This document shows, in pieces, positions 23,872-32,824 of a DNA stretch of 64,000 nt. Made by a program: the position numbers and the translations under genes. This stretch comes from Rhodoligotrophos appendicifer (GTDB lineage: Bacteria > Pseudomonadota > Alphaproteobacteria > Rhizobiales > Im1). Position 1 is the first letter of the stretch. Each line of letters begins with the position of its first letter. Location of the stretch: the NCBI RefSeq assembly GCF_007474605.1, contig NZ_VHKL01000009.1, positions 1 to 64,000 of the forward strand, written 5' to 3'. The notes beneath the pieces were generated by a model. It was not told the origin of the DNA. It made no database searches and was given only the letters and a program-made list of their open reading frames with translations.

Positions 23872-25497
23872 TCAATCTGATCGCGGCGCCTCCGTGAGCA
23901 TGCCATGGGCAAGTTTCTCCGCGATCATCATGGTCGGGGCGTTGATGTTGCCGCTGGTGATGGTCGGCATGATGGAGGCGTCGATGACACGAAGGCCGGC
24001 CACCCCGCGGACCCGACCATCGGAATCGACAACCGCGTGATCGTCGATCCCCATGCGGCAGGTGCCGCAGGGATGATGCGTCGACTTGCCGGTGGCCCGC
24101 ACGAAGGCATCGAGATCCTCGTCACTCACAACTCCTGTACCGGGAGCGACTTCGGCTCCAGCAATGCTCGAAAACGCGGATGCAGCGACGATTTCGCGGT
24201 AGCGGCGGATCCCGTCGGCCAAGGGTTGGATGTCACGCCCATCCGTCAGATAGTTGAACGTGATGGCAGGCGCCTGCAACGGATCCCTACTGCGCAGACC
24301 GATATGCCCGCGGCTGTAAGGCCGGAGGCCCATGATGGTCGATTGGAACCCATGGGAGCCTGAGATTGCATCGCCGTGGGCGCTAACCATCATGGGGATG
24401 AAGCAAATCTGGATGTCCGGCCGCCCGTCGCTTCCATCCGCACGGATATAGCCGGCCACCTCGAAGTGATTCGTCGCACCGCCGCCACGTCGCCGGGCCG
24501 CCCACTCAAGGAAGATCGCAGGCCGACGGTACCATTTGAGCAGCGAGGTCATGGTCACCGGGCCAAGTGCAAGATGCTTGCAGCTCACATCGACATGATC
24601 CTGCAGGTTCTGGCCCACCTCGGGGGAATGCTGGACGAGCGAGATGCCACAGCGGGCAAGCTCACTTGCCGGGCCGATACCTGACAGCATCAAAATTTGC
24701 GGTGAACTTATTGCGCCTGCGCAGAGGATGACTTCACCGGCCGCGTGGACCTGATGCACCGCGCCACCCCGCCGATATTCGACACCCACGGCCCGGCGAC
24801 CCTCCATCACGATGCGAGTAACGTGCGCACTCTTGCAGATCTCCAGATTGCCGCGCCTGCCCAGCCTGCGCAGATAGGCGCGGGAGGTGCTTTCTCGGAT
24901 GCCATGATGAATGGTTTGCTCCATCGGACCAAAGCCATCTTGGCAAGCGCCGTTCGTGTCGTCCGAGAGGGCGTAACCGGCCTCCCGGCACGCTTCGAGG
25001 AAAAGGCCATTCAGAGGTGTCGAGTATACTGGCCGCGTAACATGGAGGGGGCCGTCGCCGCCGCGATAGGCGTCGGCACCGCCGCTGAAGGTTTCAAGGC
25101 GCCTGAAGAACGGCAGGCAGCGTTCAAAACTCCAGTCATTCAGTCCCCTCTGTGCCCAGTCGTCATAATCAGCCGCCTGTCCGCGAACAAAGGCCATGGC
25201 GTTGATCGAAGAGGAGCCGCCGAGAACGCGCCCACGCGGACAGTCGATGCGGCGTCCATCAAAACCCGGTTCAGGCTCCGACTTGAAGCCCCAGTCAAAC
25301 CTGCTGCTGCCGACCGCGTAAGTGAAGGCGGCGGGCATGGCAATGAAGGGGTGACGATCCCCCGGACCGGCCTCGATCAGGAGCACCCGATGTGTCGATC
25401 GTTCGGCAAGCCGGGCCGCGACGATGCAGCCGGCGGAGCCGGCGCCGATCACGATGAAATCGAAAGGCGCACCTGTCCGGCCTGATGGATGCGTCAC
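23872..25497 (-). CDS. GMC-family FAD oxidoreductase
   Basis: A 541-aa glucose-methanol-choline oxidoreductase. FAD-binding FIVIGAGSAGCIVAARLAE near the N-terminus, GMC signature 1 region GRVLGGSSSINAMAFVRG, signature 2 GAISSPQILMLSGIGP, and catalytic C-terminus STHHPCGTCRMG with the later N in SGNINAPTMM. It oxidises an alcohol to an aldehyde (choline dehydrogenase/AlkJ-like). The GTG at 25497 is clearly the start: GAGGAG lies six nt upstream, overlapping the stop region of the ABC ATPase. The 70 codons before it are the tail of that gene in another frame. Likely delivers substrate to the aldehyde dehydrogenase of the locus. Confidence 0.92.
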   Translation of the reverse strand: MTHPSGRTGAPFDFIVIGAGSAGCIVAARLAERSTHRVLLIEAGPGDRHPFIAMPAAFTYAVGSSRFDWGFKSEPEPGFDGRRIDCPRGRVLGGSSSINAMAFVRGQAADYDDWAQRGLNDWSFERCLPFFRRLETFSGGADAYRGGDGPLHVTRPVYSTPLNGLFLEACREAGYALSDDTNGACQDGFGPMEQTIHHGIRESTSRAYLRRLGRRGNLEICKSAHVTRIVMEGRRAVGVEYRRGGAVHQVHAAGEVILCAGAISSPQILMLSGIGPASELARCGISLVQHSPEVGQNLQDHVDVSCKHLALGPVTMTSLLKWYRRPAIFLEWAARRRGGGATNHFEVAGYIRADGSDGRPDIQICFIPMMVSAHGDAISGSHGFQSTIMGLRPYSRGHIGLRSRDPLQAPAITFNYLTDGRDIQPLADGIRRYREIVAASAFSSIAGAEVAPGTGVVSDEDLDAFVRATGKSTHHPCGTCRMGIDDHAVVDSDGRVRGVAGLRVIDASIMPTITSGNINAPTMMIAEKLAHGMLTEAPRSD

Positions 25498-25507
25498 CGA
25501 CTTCTCC

Positions 25508-27145
25508 TCAGGTCTTTGCGCTGCCGCGGCGCGCAAGAAGGCCATCCAGCCAATGCGTGTCCATTTCCGGGGTCGAAGACAGCAGTGTTTCGGTATAGGC
25601 CTGGGTTGGCGACAACAGGACCTGTTCCTTTGAACCTTGCTCGACGACGCGACCAGCCTGGAAAACCGCCACGCGATCGGCGATCGCCCGGACTGTGGCG
25701 ATGTCATGGGTGATGAAGAGGTAAGTCAGCCGGCGCTCCCTCTGCAGCCTGTCTAACAGCTTCAGGATCTCCTCCGCCACGAGGGGATCGAGCGCCGAGG
25801 TGACTTCGTCGCAGATCAGCAGGACGGGATCGGCCGCGATCGCACGGGCGATACAGAGGCGCTGCTTCTGCCCTCCGGAGAGCTCTTCAGGCTTTCGATC
25901 CAACAGTCGGTCCGGGTCGAGTTCGACCATCTTCAGCAATTCCCGGATGCGATCGGCAAGCGCATTGCCACGAAGGCCGAAGTAAAAGTTTGCGGCACGC
26001 CCGAGGATCTTCCGCACGCTTTGCTGCGGATTGAGAGCTGTGTCAGGACTCTGGTGCACGAGTTGGATCCGGCGCAGTTGATCGCGCGTCCGGTTGCGAT
26101 AATCGGGAGGCAGGCGCTCGCCGCTAAGGCTTACCGTGCCCCGCTCTGGTTGCAGGAGGCCGGCGATCACTCGGGCGAGCGTGCTTTTCCCGCTGCCGGA
26201 CTCGCCGACAATGGCCACCGTTTCTCCCACGCCGGCATCGAGACTGACATCGGCGAGAGCCGGCTTGTCCCCGAAGGCCAGCTCGATGTTCCTGATGGTC
26301 AGTATGGTCTCAGAGTGAACGGCCACATGCTGCTTTTGAAACTGCCTCAGAGCAACAAGGCGCTTGGTGTACTCCTGTTTGGGGGCGCTGAGGATTTCAG
26401 TCGTCGGCCCCGACTCCACCAGACTGCCATGCCGGAGCACCATGATCCGATCGGCAATCTGAGCCACCACGGCGAGATCGTGAGAGATATAGATCGCGGA
26501 CAGGGACAGGTCACGGACCGCCGCACGGATCGCGGCCAGGACCTCCACCTGGGTTGTCACGTCAAGAGCCGTGGTCGGCTCGTCGAAGATGATCACCTCC
26601 GGATGCGGTCCCATGGCCATCGCAGTCATGGCCCGCTGCAGCTGACCTCCGGACAATTGATGCGGATAGCGCTGTCCGATCGTCTTGGGTTCAGGGAGCT
26701 GCAACCTTGCAAACAGGTCCTGGATCAGCGCTTGTGCGGACCGTCGGTCGTGTTGTCCCTTGAGCAGGGGCACCTCGACGCATTGGTCGATGAGGCGATG
26801 GGCCGGGTTGAAAGCGGCCGCGGCGCTTTGCGCCACATAGGCCGCCCGCCTCCCGCGGAGCCGACGTCGCTCCGTTTCGCCGACCTTGAGCAGGTCGCGA
26901 CCGTCAAACACGATCTCTCCGCCGCAGATCCGGACGCCGCTCCGGGCATAGCCCATGGCGGCCAGCCCGATGGTCGACTTGCCCGCGCCGGACTCCCCAA
27001 TCAGGCCCAGCACCTCGCCTGGATGGAGTTCCAGGTCAATCCCATGGACAATTTCTTCCCAGGCACCGTCGCCGCCGGCCTCGATGCGAAGTCCCCGGAT
27101 GACGATGATGGGATCAGTCGGATTGCCCCGCGATGGTTTCGTCAC
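25508..27145 (-). CDS. fused double ATPase of dipeptide/oligopeptide-type ABC importer
   Basis: A 545-aa protein with two complete nucleotide-binding domains in one chain, equivalent to DppD plus DppF. First domain: GESGAGKST, signature LSGGQLQRA, VIIFDEPTTALD. Second: GESGSGKST, LSGGQKQRL, LLICDEVTSALD. The C-terminus of domain 1 has the usual peptide-transporter linker (SAPKQEYTKRL). It overlaps the upstream permease gene by 4 nt, which suggests translational coupling, and is followed after 10 nt by the GMC gene. It powers uptake together with the two permeases and the Tat-exported binding protein. Confidence 0.93.
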   Translation of the reverse strand: MTKPSRGNPTDPIIVIRGLRIEAGGDGAWEEIVHGIDLELHPGEVLGLIGESGAGKSTIGLAAMGYARSGVRICGGEIVFDGRDLLKVGETERRRLRGRRAAYVAQSAAAAFNPAHRLIDQCVEVPLLKGQHDRRSAQALIQDLFARLQLPEPKTIGQRYPHQLSGGQLQRAMTAMAMGPHPEVIIFDEPTTALDVTTQVEVLAAIRAAVRDLSLSAIYISHDLAVVAQIADRIMVLRHGSLVESGPTTEILSAPKQEYTKRLVALRQFQKQHVAVHSETILTIRNIELAFGDKPALADVSLDAGVGETVAIVGESGSGKSTLARVIAGLLQPERGTVSLSGERLPPDYRNRTRDQLRRIQLVHQSPDTALNPQQSVRKILGRAANFYFGLRGNALADRIRELLKMVELDPDRLLDRKPEELSGGQKQRLCIARAIAADPVLLICDEVTSALDPLVAEEILKLLDRLQRERRLTYLFITHDIATVRAIADRVAVFQAGRVVEQGSKEQVLLSPTQAYTETLLSSTPEMDTHWLDGLLARRGSAKT

Positions 27146-27969
27146 AGACGGGCCTTTGCATTGTTGTGGATCAGCCAGTCGACGATGAAATTCACACTGA
27201 TCGTGAGAACGGCAATCGCCGCGGCTGGCAGGAGCGGCGTGAAATCACCGAAGGTGATGAGCACGGAGGATTCCCGCACCATCGAGCCCCAGTCGGCGCC
27301 GGGGGGCTGAAGGCCGATGCCTAGGAAGCTCAATCCGCTGATGAACAGGAAGACGTAGCAGAATCGGATGCCGAACTCGGCCATCAGAGGCGTGCGGATA
27401 TTGGGCAGGACCTCCGACCAGAGGCACCACCAGTTCCCTTCCCCACGCAGTCTCGCTGCCTCCACATAGTCCGTGGCCACCACGTTCATCGCGACCGCCC
27501 GCGACAGGCGAAGGACGCGGGTGCCGTCGAGAACCACGATGATGCCGATCAGGATCGGCACGGAATTGCCGATGATGGCGATCAGCAGCAGCGCCAGGAT
27601 CAGCTGCGGAACGCCCATGATCGCATCGGTGACGCGCCCGATGATCTGATCGACCCAGCCACCCTGAAGGGCAGCCAGAATCCCCAGGCCACCTCCCAAG
27701 ACGAATGAGAGGATGTTGATGGCAAGCGCCAGGAAGATCATGTTTCGGGCGCCGTAGATGAGGCGCGAGAGCATGTCACGGCCGAGATTGTCGGTGCCAA
27801 GCCAGCTCGTCTCGGTCCAGGGGGCAAAGGCGGTTCCGACCACCTGGGTCTCGCCATAGGGCGCGATGTGCGGCGCAAGAACCGCAACCATCAAGTAGAG
27901 CACGACCAAAAGAAGGCCGAGGCGGGCAGCCCAGGAGAGCTTGCGAAGATGGCGCAGCGGAGATCTCAT
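27142..27969 (-). CDS. ABC transporter permease (DppC-like)
   Basis: A 275-aa permease with N-terminal helix (RLGLLLVVLYLMVAVLAPHI), the DppC hallmark GTDNLGRDMLSRLIYGAR, and EAA loop VEAARLRGEGNWWCLWSEVLPNI. It forms a heterodimer with the DppB-like permease encoded 3 nt upstream. It is part of the minus-strand unit amidohydrolase-dppB-dppC-ATPase-GMC. The substrate may be a peptide, opine or other small amide. The family name does not settle that. Confidence 0.93.
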   Translation of the reverse strand: MRSPLRHLRKLSWAARLGLLLVVLYLMVAVLAPHIAPYGETQVVGTAFAPWTETSWLGTDNLGRDMLSRLIYGARNMIFLALAINILSFVLGGGLGILAALQGGWVDQIIGRVTDAIMGVPQLILALLLIAIIGNSVPILIGIIVVLDGTRVLRLSRAVAMNVVATDYVEAARLRGEGNWWCLWSEVLPNIRTPLMAEFGIRFCYVFLFISGLSFLGIGLQPPGADWGSMVRESSVLITFGDFTPLLPAAAIAVLTISVNFIVDWLIHNNAKARL

Positions 27970-27972
27970 GAG

Positions 27973-28920
27973 TTATCTCGGATGCCGCAAGCGCGGATTG
28001 CTGAGCATGGCCAGGATATCGGCGATCAAATTGATCAAGAGATATGTGCAGGCGAAGAACAGGCACGCCGCCTGTACGACCGGAATGTCACGGCGGGCCA
28101 CCGAATCCACGAGCAGACCGCCCAGTCCGGGGTAAGCGAAGACGACCTCGACCACCACCACCCCCAGGACGAGATAGGCCAGGTTGAAGGCGATCACATT
28201 GACGATCGGGGCCCAGGCATTCGGCAAGGCATGCCGCACGATGATCCGCAGCTTTCGCAACCCCTTGAGGTCGGCCATCTCGATGTAGGGCCGGGACAGA
28301 AGATCAATGATGGCCGCCCGCGTCATCCGCATCATGTGGGCCATCACAAAGAGCGAGAGGGTCACAGCGGGCAGGAACGTCACATAGAGGCGTTCGGAGA
28401 AGCTGGCCCCCGGCAGCAGACTTGCGATGCTGGGAAAAATTGGAAAGGTGATGGTGAGGAGCAGGATCAGGACATAGGCGACGAAAAAGTCGGGAAAGGA
28501 AATCGACACCAATGTGCCGGCATTGAGCACCCGGTCGAAAAACGTATCCCGGTAGAGCGCAGTCAGGATGCCGAGGACGAGCGCCAGCGGCACGGCGATC
28601 ACGGCCGCATAGAGCGCCAGGAACAGAGTATTCCCCAATCTTTCAAACAGCATGTCGCTGATGGCCATGCCGGATGCGAGCGAATGACCGAGATCGCCGC
28701 GGAAAATGCCACGCAGCCAGTGCCAATACTGGATGTACAGAGGTTGGTCGAGGCCGAGGCCGTGGCGGAAGTTCTGCAGCGCTTCGGCGGAAGCGTCGCG
28801 ACCAAGAACGATTTCAGCGAGATCGCCTGGCAACAGACTTGTGGCGAAGAAAATGGCCGTGAGCAAGATCAGCAGTGCAATGGCACCGGCCCATAGCCGC
28901 TTTGCAATCAGCGTTACCAT
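27973..28920 (-). CDS. ABC transporter permease (DppB-like)
   Basis: A 315-aa permease with six helices: N-terminal LLILLTAIFFATSLLPGDLA, the DppB pattern LGLDQPLYIQYWHWLRGIFRGDLG, and EAA loop IEMADLKGLRKLRIIVRHALPN. It starts 45 nt downstream of the amidohydrolase gene and precedes the DppC-like permease by 3 nt, so the three are cotranscribed. Confidence 0.93.
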   Translation of the reverse strand: MVTLIAKRLWAGAIALLILLTAIFFATSLLPGDLAEIVLGRDASAEALQNFRHGLGLDQPLYIQYWHWLRGIFRGDLGHSLASGMAISDMLFERLGNTLFLALYAAVIAVPLALVLGILTALYRDTFFDRVLNAGTLVSISFPDFFVAYVLILLLTITFPIFPSIASLLPGASFSERLYVTFLPAVTLSLFVMAHMMRMTRAAIIDLLSRPYIEMADLKGLRKLRIIVRHALPNAWAPIVNVIAFNLAYLVLGVVVVEVVFAYPGLGGLLVDSVARRDIPVVQAACLFFACTYLLINLIADILAMLSNPRLRHPR

Positions 28921-28965
28921 GCGCGGGCCTGTCGATCCTGTTCCAGTGGCGACCTCTTCAACGGA

Positions 28966-29805
28966 TCAGCCCTCGGGCCAGATCAGCTCGAGGGGCCGAT
29001 TGTTGATAATGTCCTCAATGATCTCTGGCGGAAACTCCGGAAGCATCGCCTTGCCCTTCCAGTCATTCAGTGCCCGGAACTCCGCCAGGGCCTCCGTCGG
29101 CGTCCTGAGCGGGAAATCCGAACCGAACAGCAGCTGATCGGTCACGTTGTAATCCAGCGCAAGCATGAGCGCATTGTAGAGCTGCCACTGCCGGTGATAG
29201 CGCGCTGACAAGTCACAGAAAATCTGCGGGTTTTTTCGCAGCAGCACCGCCGTCTCGCCAATCCAGGGCTGGCCGAAATGGGCGACGATCATGCGCAGCT
29301 GCGGAAATTCGCGAGCAACCCGGTCGAGCAGGATCGGATTACCGTATTCGAGGGCGCATTTGCTCGCATAGCCCGCCGACTGGTGCCAGAGCAGAGGAAT
29401 GTTCAATTCCACGCATTTCCGATAGATATCGCCGGCTTCACGCGCCCATGGATCGAACCCGCCATACACCGGAGAGATCTTAAGTCCGTGCAGGCCCAGT
29501 TCACGGATCGCATATTCCAACTGGCTCGGTGCACCCGGCTTCATCGGCTCAACGCAGGCAAGGCCCTTGGCTCGATCTCCAAAGGGCCGGACATAATCCG
29601 CCACGAATTCATTCGGCACGAACGTGTTGAGGAGCGGGAAGTACATGGTGATCACCACGAATTTTTCCGCAATGTCGGCCACGTGCCTGACATGCGCCTC
29701 GGGATCCCCGCTTGCACTGTTTTTCACTCGAGTCTGGAGCTCGCCGTTCTCCTCGTCGCCGTAATGCTCCGGGAGAGCGAGATTGGTGTGCCAATCGATC
29801 AACAT
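28966..29805 (-). CDS. amidohydrolase-2 (COG2159) family TIM-barrel hydrolase/decarboxylase
   Basis: A 279-aa metal-dependent hydrolase-fold protein, related to ACMSD and 4-oxalomesaconate-type enzymes. Visible features: opening MLIDWHTNL, LLWHQSAGY (strand 5 His, about residue 141), IVAHFGQPW (strand 6 His) and LLFGSDFPL (strand 8 Asp). The usual first HxH pair is here H-T-N, so one metal ligand is replaced, and the metal dependence or even activity may differ. First gene of the minus-strand importer operon. A good promoter with an operator in its spacer lies just upstream at 29864-29891. Function in the pathway is unknown. Confidence 0.82.
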   Translation of the reverse strand: MLIDWHTNLALPEHYGDEENGELQTRVKNSASGDPEAHVRHVADIAEKFVVITMYFPLLNTFVPNEFVADYVRPFGDRAKGLACVEPMKPGAPSQLEYAIRELGLHGLKISPVYGGFDPWAREAGDIYRKCVELNIPLLWHQSAGYASKCALEYGNPILLDRVAREFPQLRMIVAHFGQPWIGETAVLLRKNPQIFCDLSARYHRQWQLYNALMLALDYNVTDQLLFGSDFPLRTPTEALAEFRALNDWKGKAMLPEFPPEIIEDIINNRPLELIWPEG

Positions 29806-29863
29806 TCGGAATTACCCGTCACGGAAATAGATTATGTTTCAAGGCCTCACCCCTGCCGTCTGA

Positions 29864-29891
29864 ACTATATTGTATGACAAGAACGAGTCAA
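29864..29891 (-). promoter_or_regulatory. promoter of the catabolic operon with operator in the spacer
   Basis: Minus strand: -35 TTGACT (complement 29886-29891), 16-nt spacer, -10 TATAGT (complement 29864-29869). The plus-strand sequence TTGTATGACAA (29870-29880) lies entirely in the spacer and fits the FadR-type consensus TnGTnnnACnA fully. Occupation would block RNA polymerase, so repression by the locus GntR is expected. The divergent binding-protein gene starts at 30093. Confidence 0.65.
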
Positions 29892-30092
29892 TCCGCTCAA
29901 AGCGCGACCCGCCGCTGTTGGCCGCATTGTGCTGCTCACGGTGCCTTTTTGGGCCGAACGGCAAAAATGCGATTTGATAAAAGGGAGGCCTAGACCCGTG
30001 TCCTCACGTATGATTATCATCTGTATTACAAAGTGACCGGCTGCCGTGAGGGGCGATCAGGCAGGGTCGCCGAATATGAGGGAAAACACTCC

Positions 30093-31649
30093 ATGACGGA
30101 CAATTTGCTGATGCCTGGCGTCTCCAGGCGCGGGTTCATGGTCGGCGCCGGTGCAGCCGGCTTGGCGCTGCTTCCGGGCAGCCATCTCCAGGCTCAGGAG
30201 TCCACGCCAAAGCGTGGGGGGCGCTTCAGATTGGCCCTGGCAGGCGGCAGCACGACCGACACGTTCGAGCCGGGTTCCATTTGGGATAGCGTCATCCAGA
30301 ACATTTCCGCGCAGGTGCGCGATACCCTGGTCGACGTGATGCCGGATTTCTCGCCCGGCGCCTCCCTGGCTGAATCCTGGGAACCCTCGGCGGATTTCAA
30401 GACCTGGAAGTTCAACCTGCGCAAAGGGGTGCAATTCCACAACGGCAAGTCCTTCACCTCGGAGGATGTGGTCTTCACCATCAACCATCACCGCGGGCCG
30501 AACAGCATCTCGGGCGCCAAGAGCACCGTCGCCAATGTGGACGACGTAAAGGCCGACGGACCAAACGCAGTCATCTTTACATTGAAGGTTGGATCGGTCG
30601 ACTTCCCCATGTCGCTGAGTGACTACCATCTGGTCATCATGCAGGCTGGGACGACCGACTGGCTGACCAGCGTCGGTACCGGTCCCTTCGCATTACAGTC
30701 CTACCAACCCGGCGTCCGGGCGCTGACCAAGCGCTACGAGAACTACTGGCGCACAGATCGCGGCTTCTTCGACGAGGTCGACACCCTCGTCGTCAACGAT
30801 TCCTCGGCGCGCATGAACGCATTGGTGAGTGGCCAGGTCGATGCGATCAACCGTGTCGATACCAAGACGGCAGCGCTGGTGCAGCGTAATCCGAACCTCA
30901 AGCTGCAGAACGTGCAGGGTACCAAGCAGTTCACTCTGCCGATGCTTGTCGACGCTGTGCCGTTCAACAATCCCGACGTCCGGCTGGCCCTGAAATATGC
31001 GATCAATCGGCAGCAGATCGTCGACAACGTTCTCCAGGGCTTTGGCCAGGTCGGCAATGACCAGCCGATTGCACCGGTGAACCGCTTCTTCGATCCGAAC
31101 CTGCCGATCCGGGCCTATGATCCGGACAAGGCGAAGTTCCACATGAAAAAGGCGGGCATGGAGGGTCATGCCTTCGAACTGAACGTGTCCGACGCGGCCT
31201 TCAACGGAGCGGTCGATGCCTGTGCTCTCTATCAGGAGAGCGCGCGCCAGGCGGGCATCAACATCAACCTGAAGCGTGTGCCGAGCGATGGCTACTGGAG
31301 CCGCATCTGGATGAAGGTGCCGTGGTGCGTCTCGTTCTGGAGCGGCCGTCCGACCGAGGACGCTATTCTCTCGATCTGCTATGAGAAGGGTGCCGACTCC
31401 AACGAAACCCACTGGGACAATCCGCAGTTCAATCAGTTGCTCGTTGCCGCGCGCAGCGAGGCCGATGACGCGAAGCGCCGCCAGATGTACTACGACATCC
31501 AGGCCCTAATCCGAGACGATTGCGGAACCGTGCTTCCCTGCTTCCTGAACTTCGTCCAGGCGACCAACTCAAAAATCGGCACCGGTAAAGTCGCCGGCAA
31601 TGGCGAGATGGATGGCGATCGCTGCGCCGAACGCTGGTGGTTCGTTTAA
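30093..31649 (+). CDS. ABC transporter substrate-binding protein, dipeptide type, Tat-exported
   Basis: A 518-aa family 5 binding protein. The N-terminus has a twin-arginine signal SRRGFMVGAGAAGLALLPG with likely cleavage near LQAQ. The body includes LAESWEPSADFKTWKFNLRKGVQFHNGKSFTSEDVVFT-type peptide-binding protein order (written here only as family pattern), KYAINRQQIVDNVLQGFG and the C-terminal lobe. Start 30093 is preferred because GAGGGAA lies about 9 nt before it and the Tat motif follows. It diverges from the amidohydrolase-permease operon and supplies its import system. Tat export hints at cytoplasmic folding or a cofactor-sensitive ligand site. Confidence 0.92.
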   Translation: MTDNLLMPGVSRRGFMVGAGAAGLALLPGSHLQAQESTPKRGGRFRLALAGGSTTDTFEPGSIWDSVIQNISAQVRDTLVDVMPDFSPGASLAESWEPSADFKTWKFNLRKGVQFHNGKSFTSEDVVFTINHHRGPNSISGAKSTVANVDDVKADGPNAVIFTLKVGSVDFPMSLSDYHLVIMQAGTTDWLTSVGTGPFALQSYQPGVRALTKRYENYWRTDRGFFDEVDTLVVNDSSARMNALVSGQVDAINRVDTKTAALVQRNPNLKLQNVQGTKQFTLPMLVDAVPFNNPDVRLALKYAINRQQIVDNVLQGFGQVGNDQPIAPVNRFFDPNLPIRAYDPDKAKFHMKKAGMEGHAFELNVSDAAFNGAVDACALYQESARQAGININLKRVPSDGYWSRIWMKVPWCVSFWSGRPTEDAILSICYEKGADSNETHWDNPQFNQLLVAARSEADDAKRRQMYYDIQALIRDDCGTVLPCFLNFVQATNSKIGTGKVAGNGEMDGDRCAERWWFV

Positions 31650-31675
31650 TCCACTGCAGGTCTATCTTTGTTATG

Positions 31676-31702
31676 AGAGGGCGAGGCCAGGCCTCGCCCT
31701 CT
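31676..31702. terminator. bidirectional terminator between convergent genes
   Basis: AGAGGGCGAGGCC and GGCCTCGCCCTCT are perfect 13-bp arms around a single A, flanked by T-rich sequence on the plus strand (TTTCTG). It lies between the binding-protein gene and the convergent aldo/keto reductase gene and should serve both. Confidence 0.85.
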
Positions 31703-31709
31703 TTCTGAT

Positions 31710-32690
31710 TCAGGCATGCGCGCTGGCTGGCCTTAAAACATAGGCGGCTTCGAGGCGTGCGATCACCTCGGGAGACAGTCTAAGTTCGAGTGCGGCGAGA
31801 GCATCGCGCACATGGTGTGGTCGGGTTGCACCGATGATCGGAGAGTGCACCGCGGATTTCGACAAAACCCAAGCCAGCGCCACCTGTGATGGCAGCATGT
31901 TCGCTTCGGCCGCAATGTCATCCACCAGCCCGGCGAGCGCCTCATCGGCTGCGCGCCCAAACCACGCCTTCGCGAAATCATCGGTCTTGTATCGTTCCGT
32001 CTGGCTTGCCGGATCCCGCCGTGCAGGACCGCAGAACAGGCCGCGGGCATGAGGACTGTAGGGAAGCAGGCCGATCCCCTGTGCGGCGCAGAAGGGGATG
32101 AGGTCGCGCTCATCTTCGCGCCAAGCGAGATTGTAGTGGTTCTGCATCGTCACGAAACTGGCGAGCTTTCGCTCCTCGGCCATGGTGACACATTTAACGA
32201 ACTGCCATGCCGGCATGTCGGTGGCGCCGACATAGAGCACCTTACCGCTGCGAACCAGGTCGTCGAAGGCAACGATCATTTCATCCAGGTTCGTGCTCGA
32301 GTCCCAGATATGCGTCTGATAGAGGTCGATGTAGTCCATCTTGAGACGCCGGAGGGATGCGTCCACCTGCTCGAAGAGATGCTTGCGGGAAAAGCCCCGT
32401 GCCGTCGGTGCCGGCCTCATGGCGTAGCCGGCCTTGGTGGCGATGATCACATCATCGCGGTTGGCCATCTCTCCAATGAGGTCGCCAAGAATCTCCTCGC
32501 TGCGGCCCATGGAGTAGAAATTGCAGCTGTCGAACAGGTTGATCCCGCCTTCGAGCGCGACCTTCACCACCTCGCGGGCCGACTCCTTGTCGAGGGTCCA
32601 GGACCGCCACTCAGGACTCCCGAAGGACATGGTTCCCAACGACAGGCGCGAGACCTGAAGGTTGGTCTTTCCAAGGCGGACATATTGCAT
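31710..32690 (-). CDS. aldo/keto reductase
   Basis: A 326-aa NADPH-dependent TIM-barrel reductase. The tetrad is visible: Asp and Tyr in INLFDSCNFYSMG, Lys in IIATKAGY, His in LYQTHIWDSS. The start at 32690 (MQYVRLGKTNLQVSRLSLG) is the canonical family opening with AGAGGG upstream. The 36 extra upstream codons are not protein-like. It diverges from the aldehyde dehydrogenase gene, sharing a promoter region that carries the locus motif. It probably interconverts a carbonyl intermediate of the pathway. Confidence 0.92.
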   Translation of the reverse strand: MQYVRLGKTNLQVSRLSLGTMSFGSPEWRSWTLDKESAREVVKVALEGGINLFDSCNFYSMGRSEEILGDLIGEMANRDDVIIATKAGYAMRPAPTARGFSRKHLFEQVDASLRRLKMDYIDLYQTHIWDSSTNLDEMIVAFDDLVRSGKVLYVGATDMPAWQFVKCVTMAEERKLASFVTMQNHYNLAWREDERDLIPFCAAQGIGLLPYSPHARGLFCGPARRDPASQTERYKTDDFAKAWFGRAADEALAGLVDDIAAEANMLPSQVALAWVLSKSAVHSPIIGATRPHHVRDALAALELRLSPEVIARLEAAYVLRPASAHA

Positions 32691-32775
32691 CGAGTTGGAC
32701 CCTCTTGCGGATGCGACCGACCGTCGATGTCGGTGAGATGGAACGCTATCGACAGCCGAGGACGACCATCGTATC

Positions 32776-32786
32776 CTGTCATACAT
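32776..32786. promoter_or_regulatory. GntR-type site between aldo/keto reductase and aldehyde dehydrogenase
   Basis: CTGTCATACAT (minus strand ATGTATGACAG) matches the motif at 22998-23008 and 29870-29880. The left flank CGTAT(C/T)CT is also shared with the site near the LLM gene. On the minus strand a weak promoter TTTCGT-16-TACGAT would enclose it. Confidence 0.5.
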
Positions 32787-32824
32787 AATACGAAACATGC
32801 GTCCAACGAACTTTGCAGGATATG

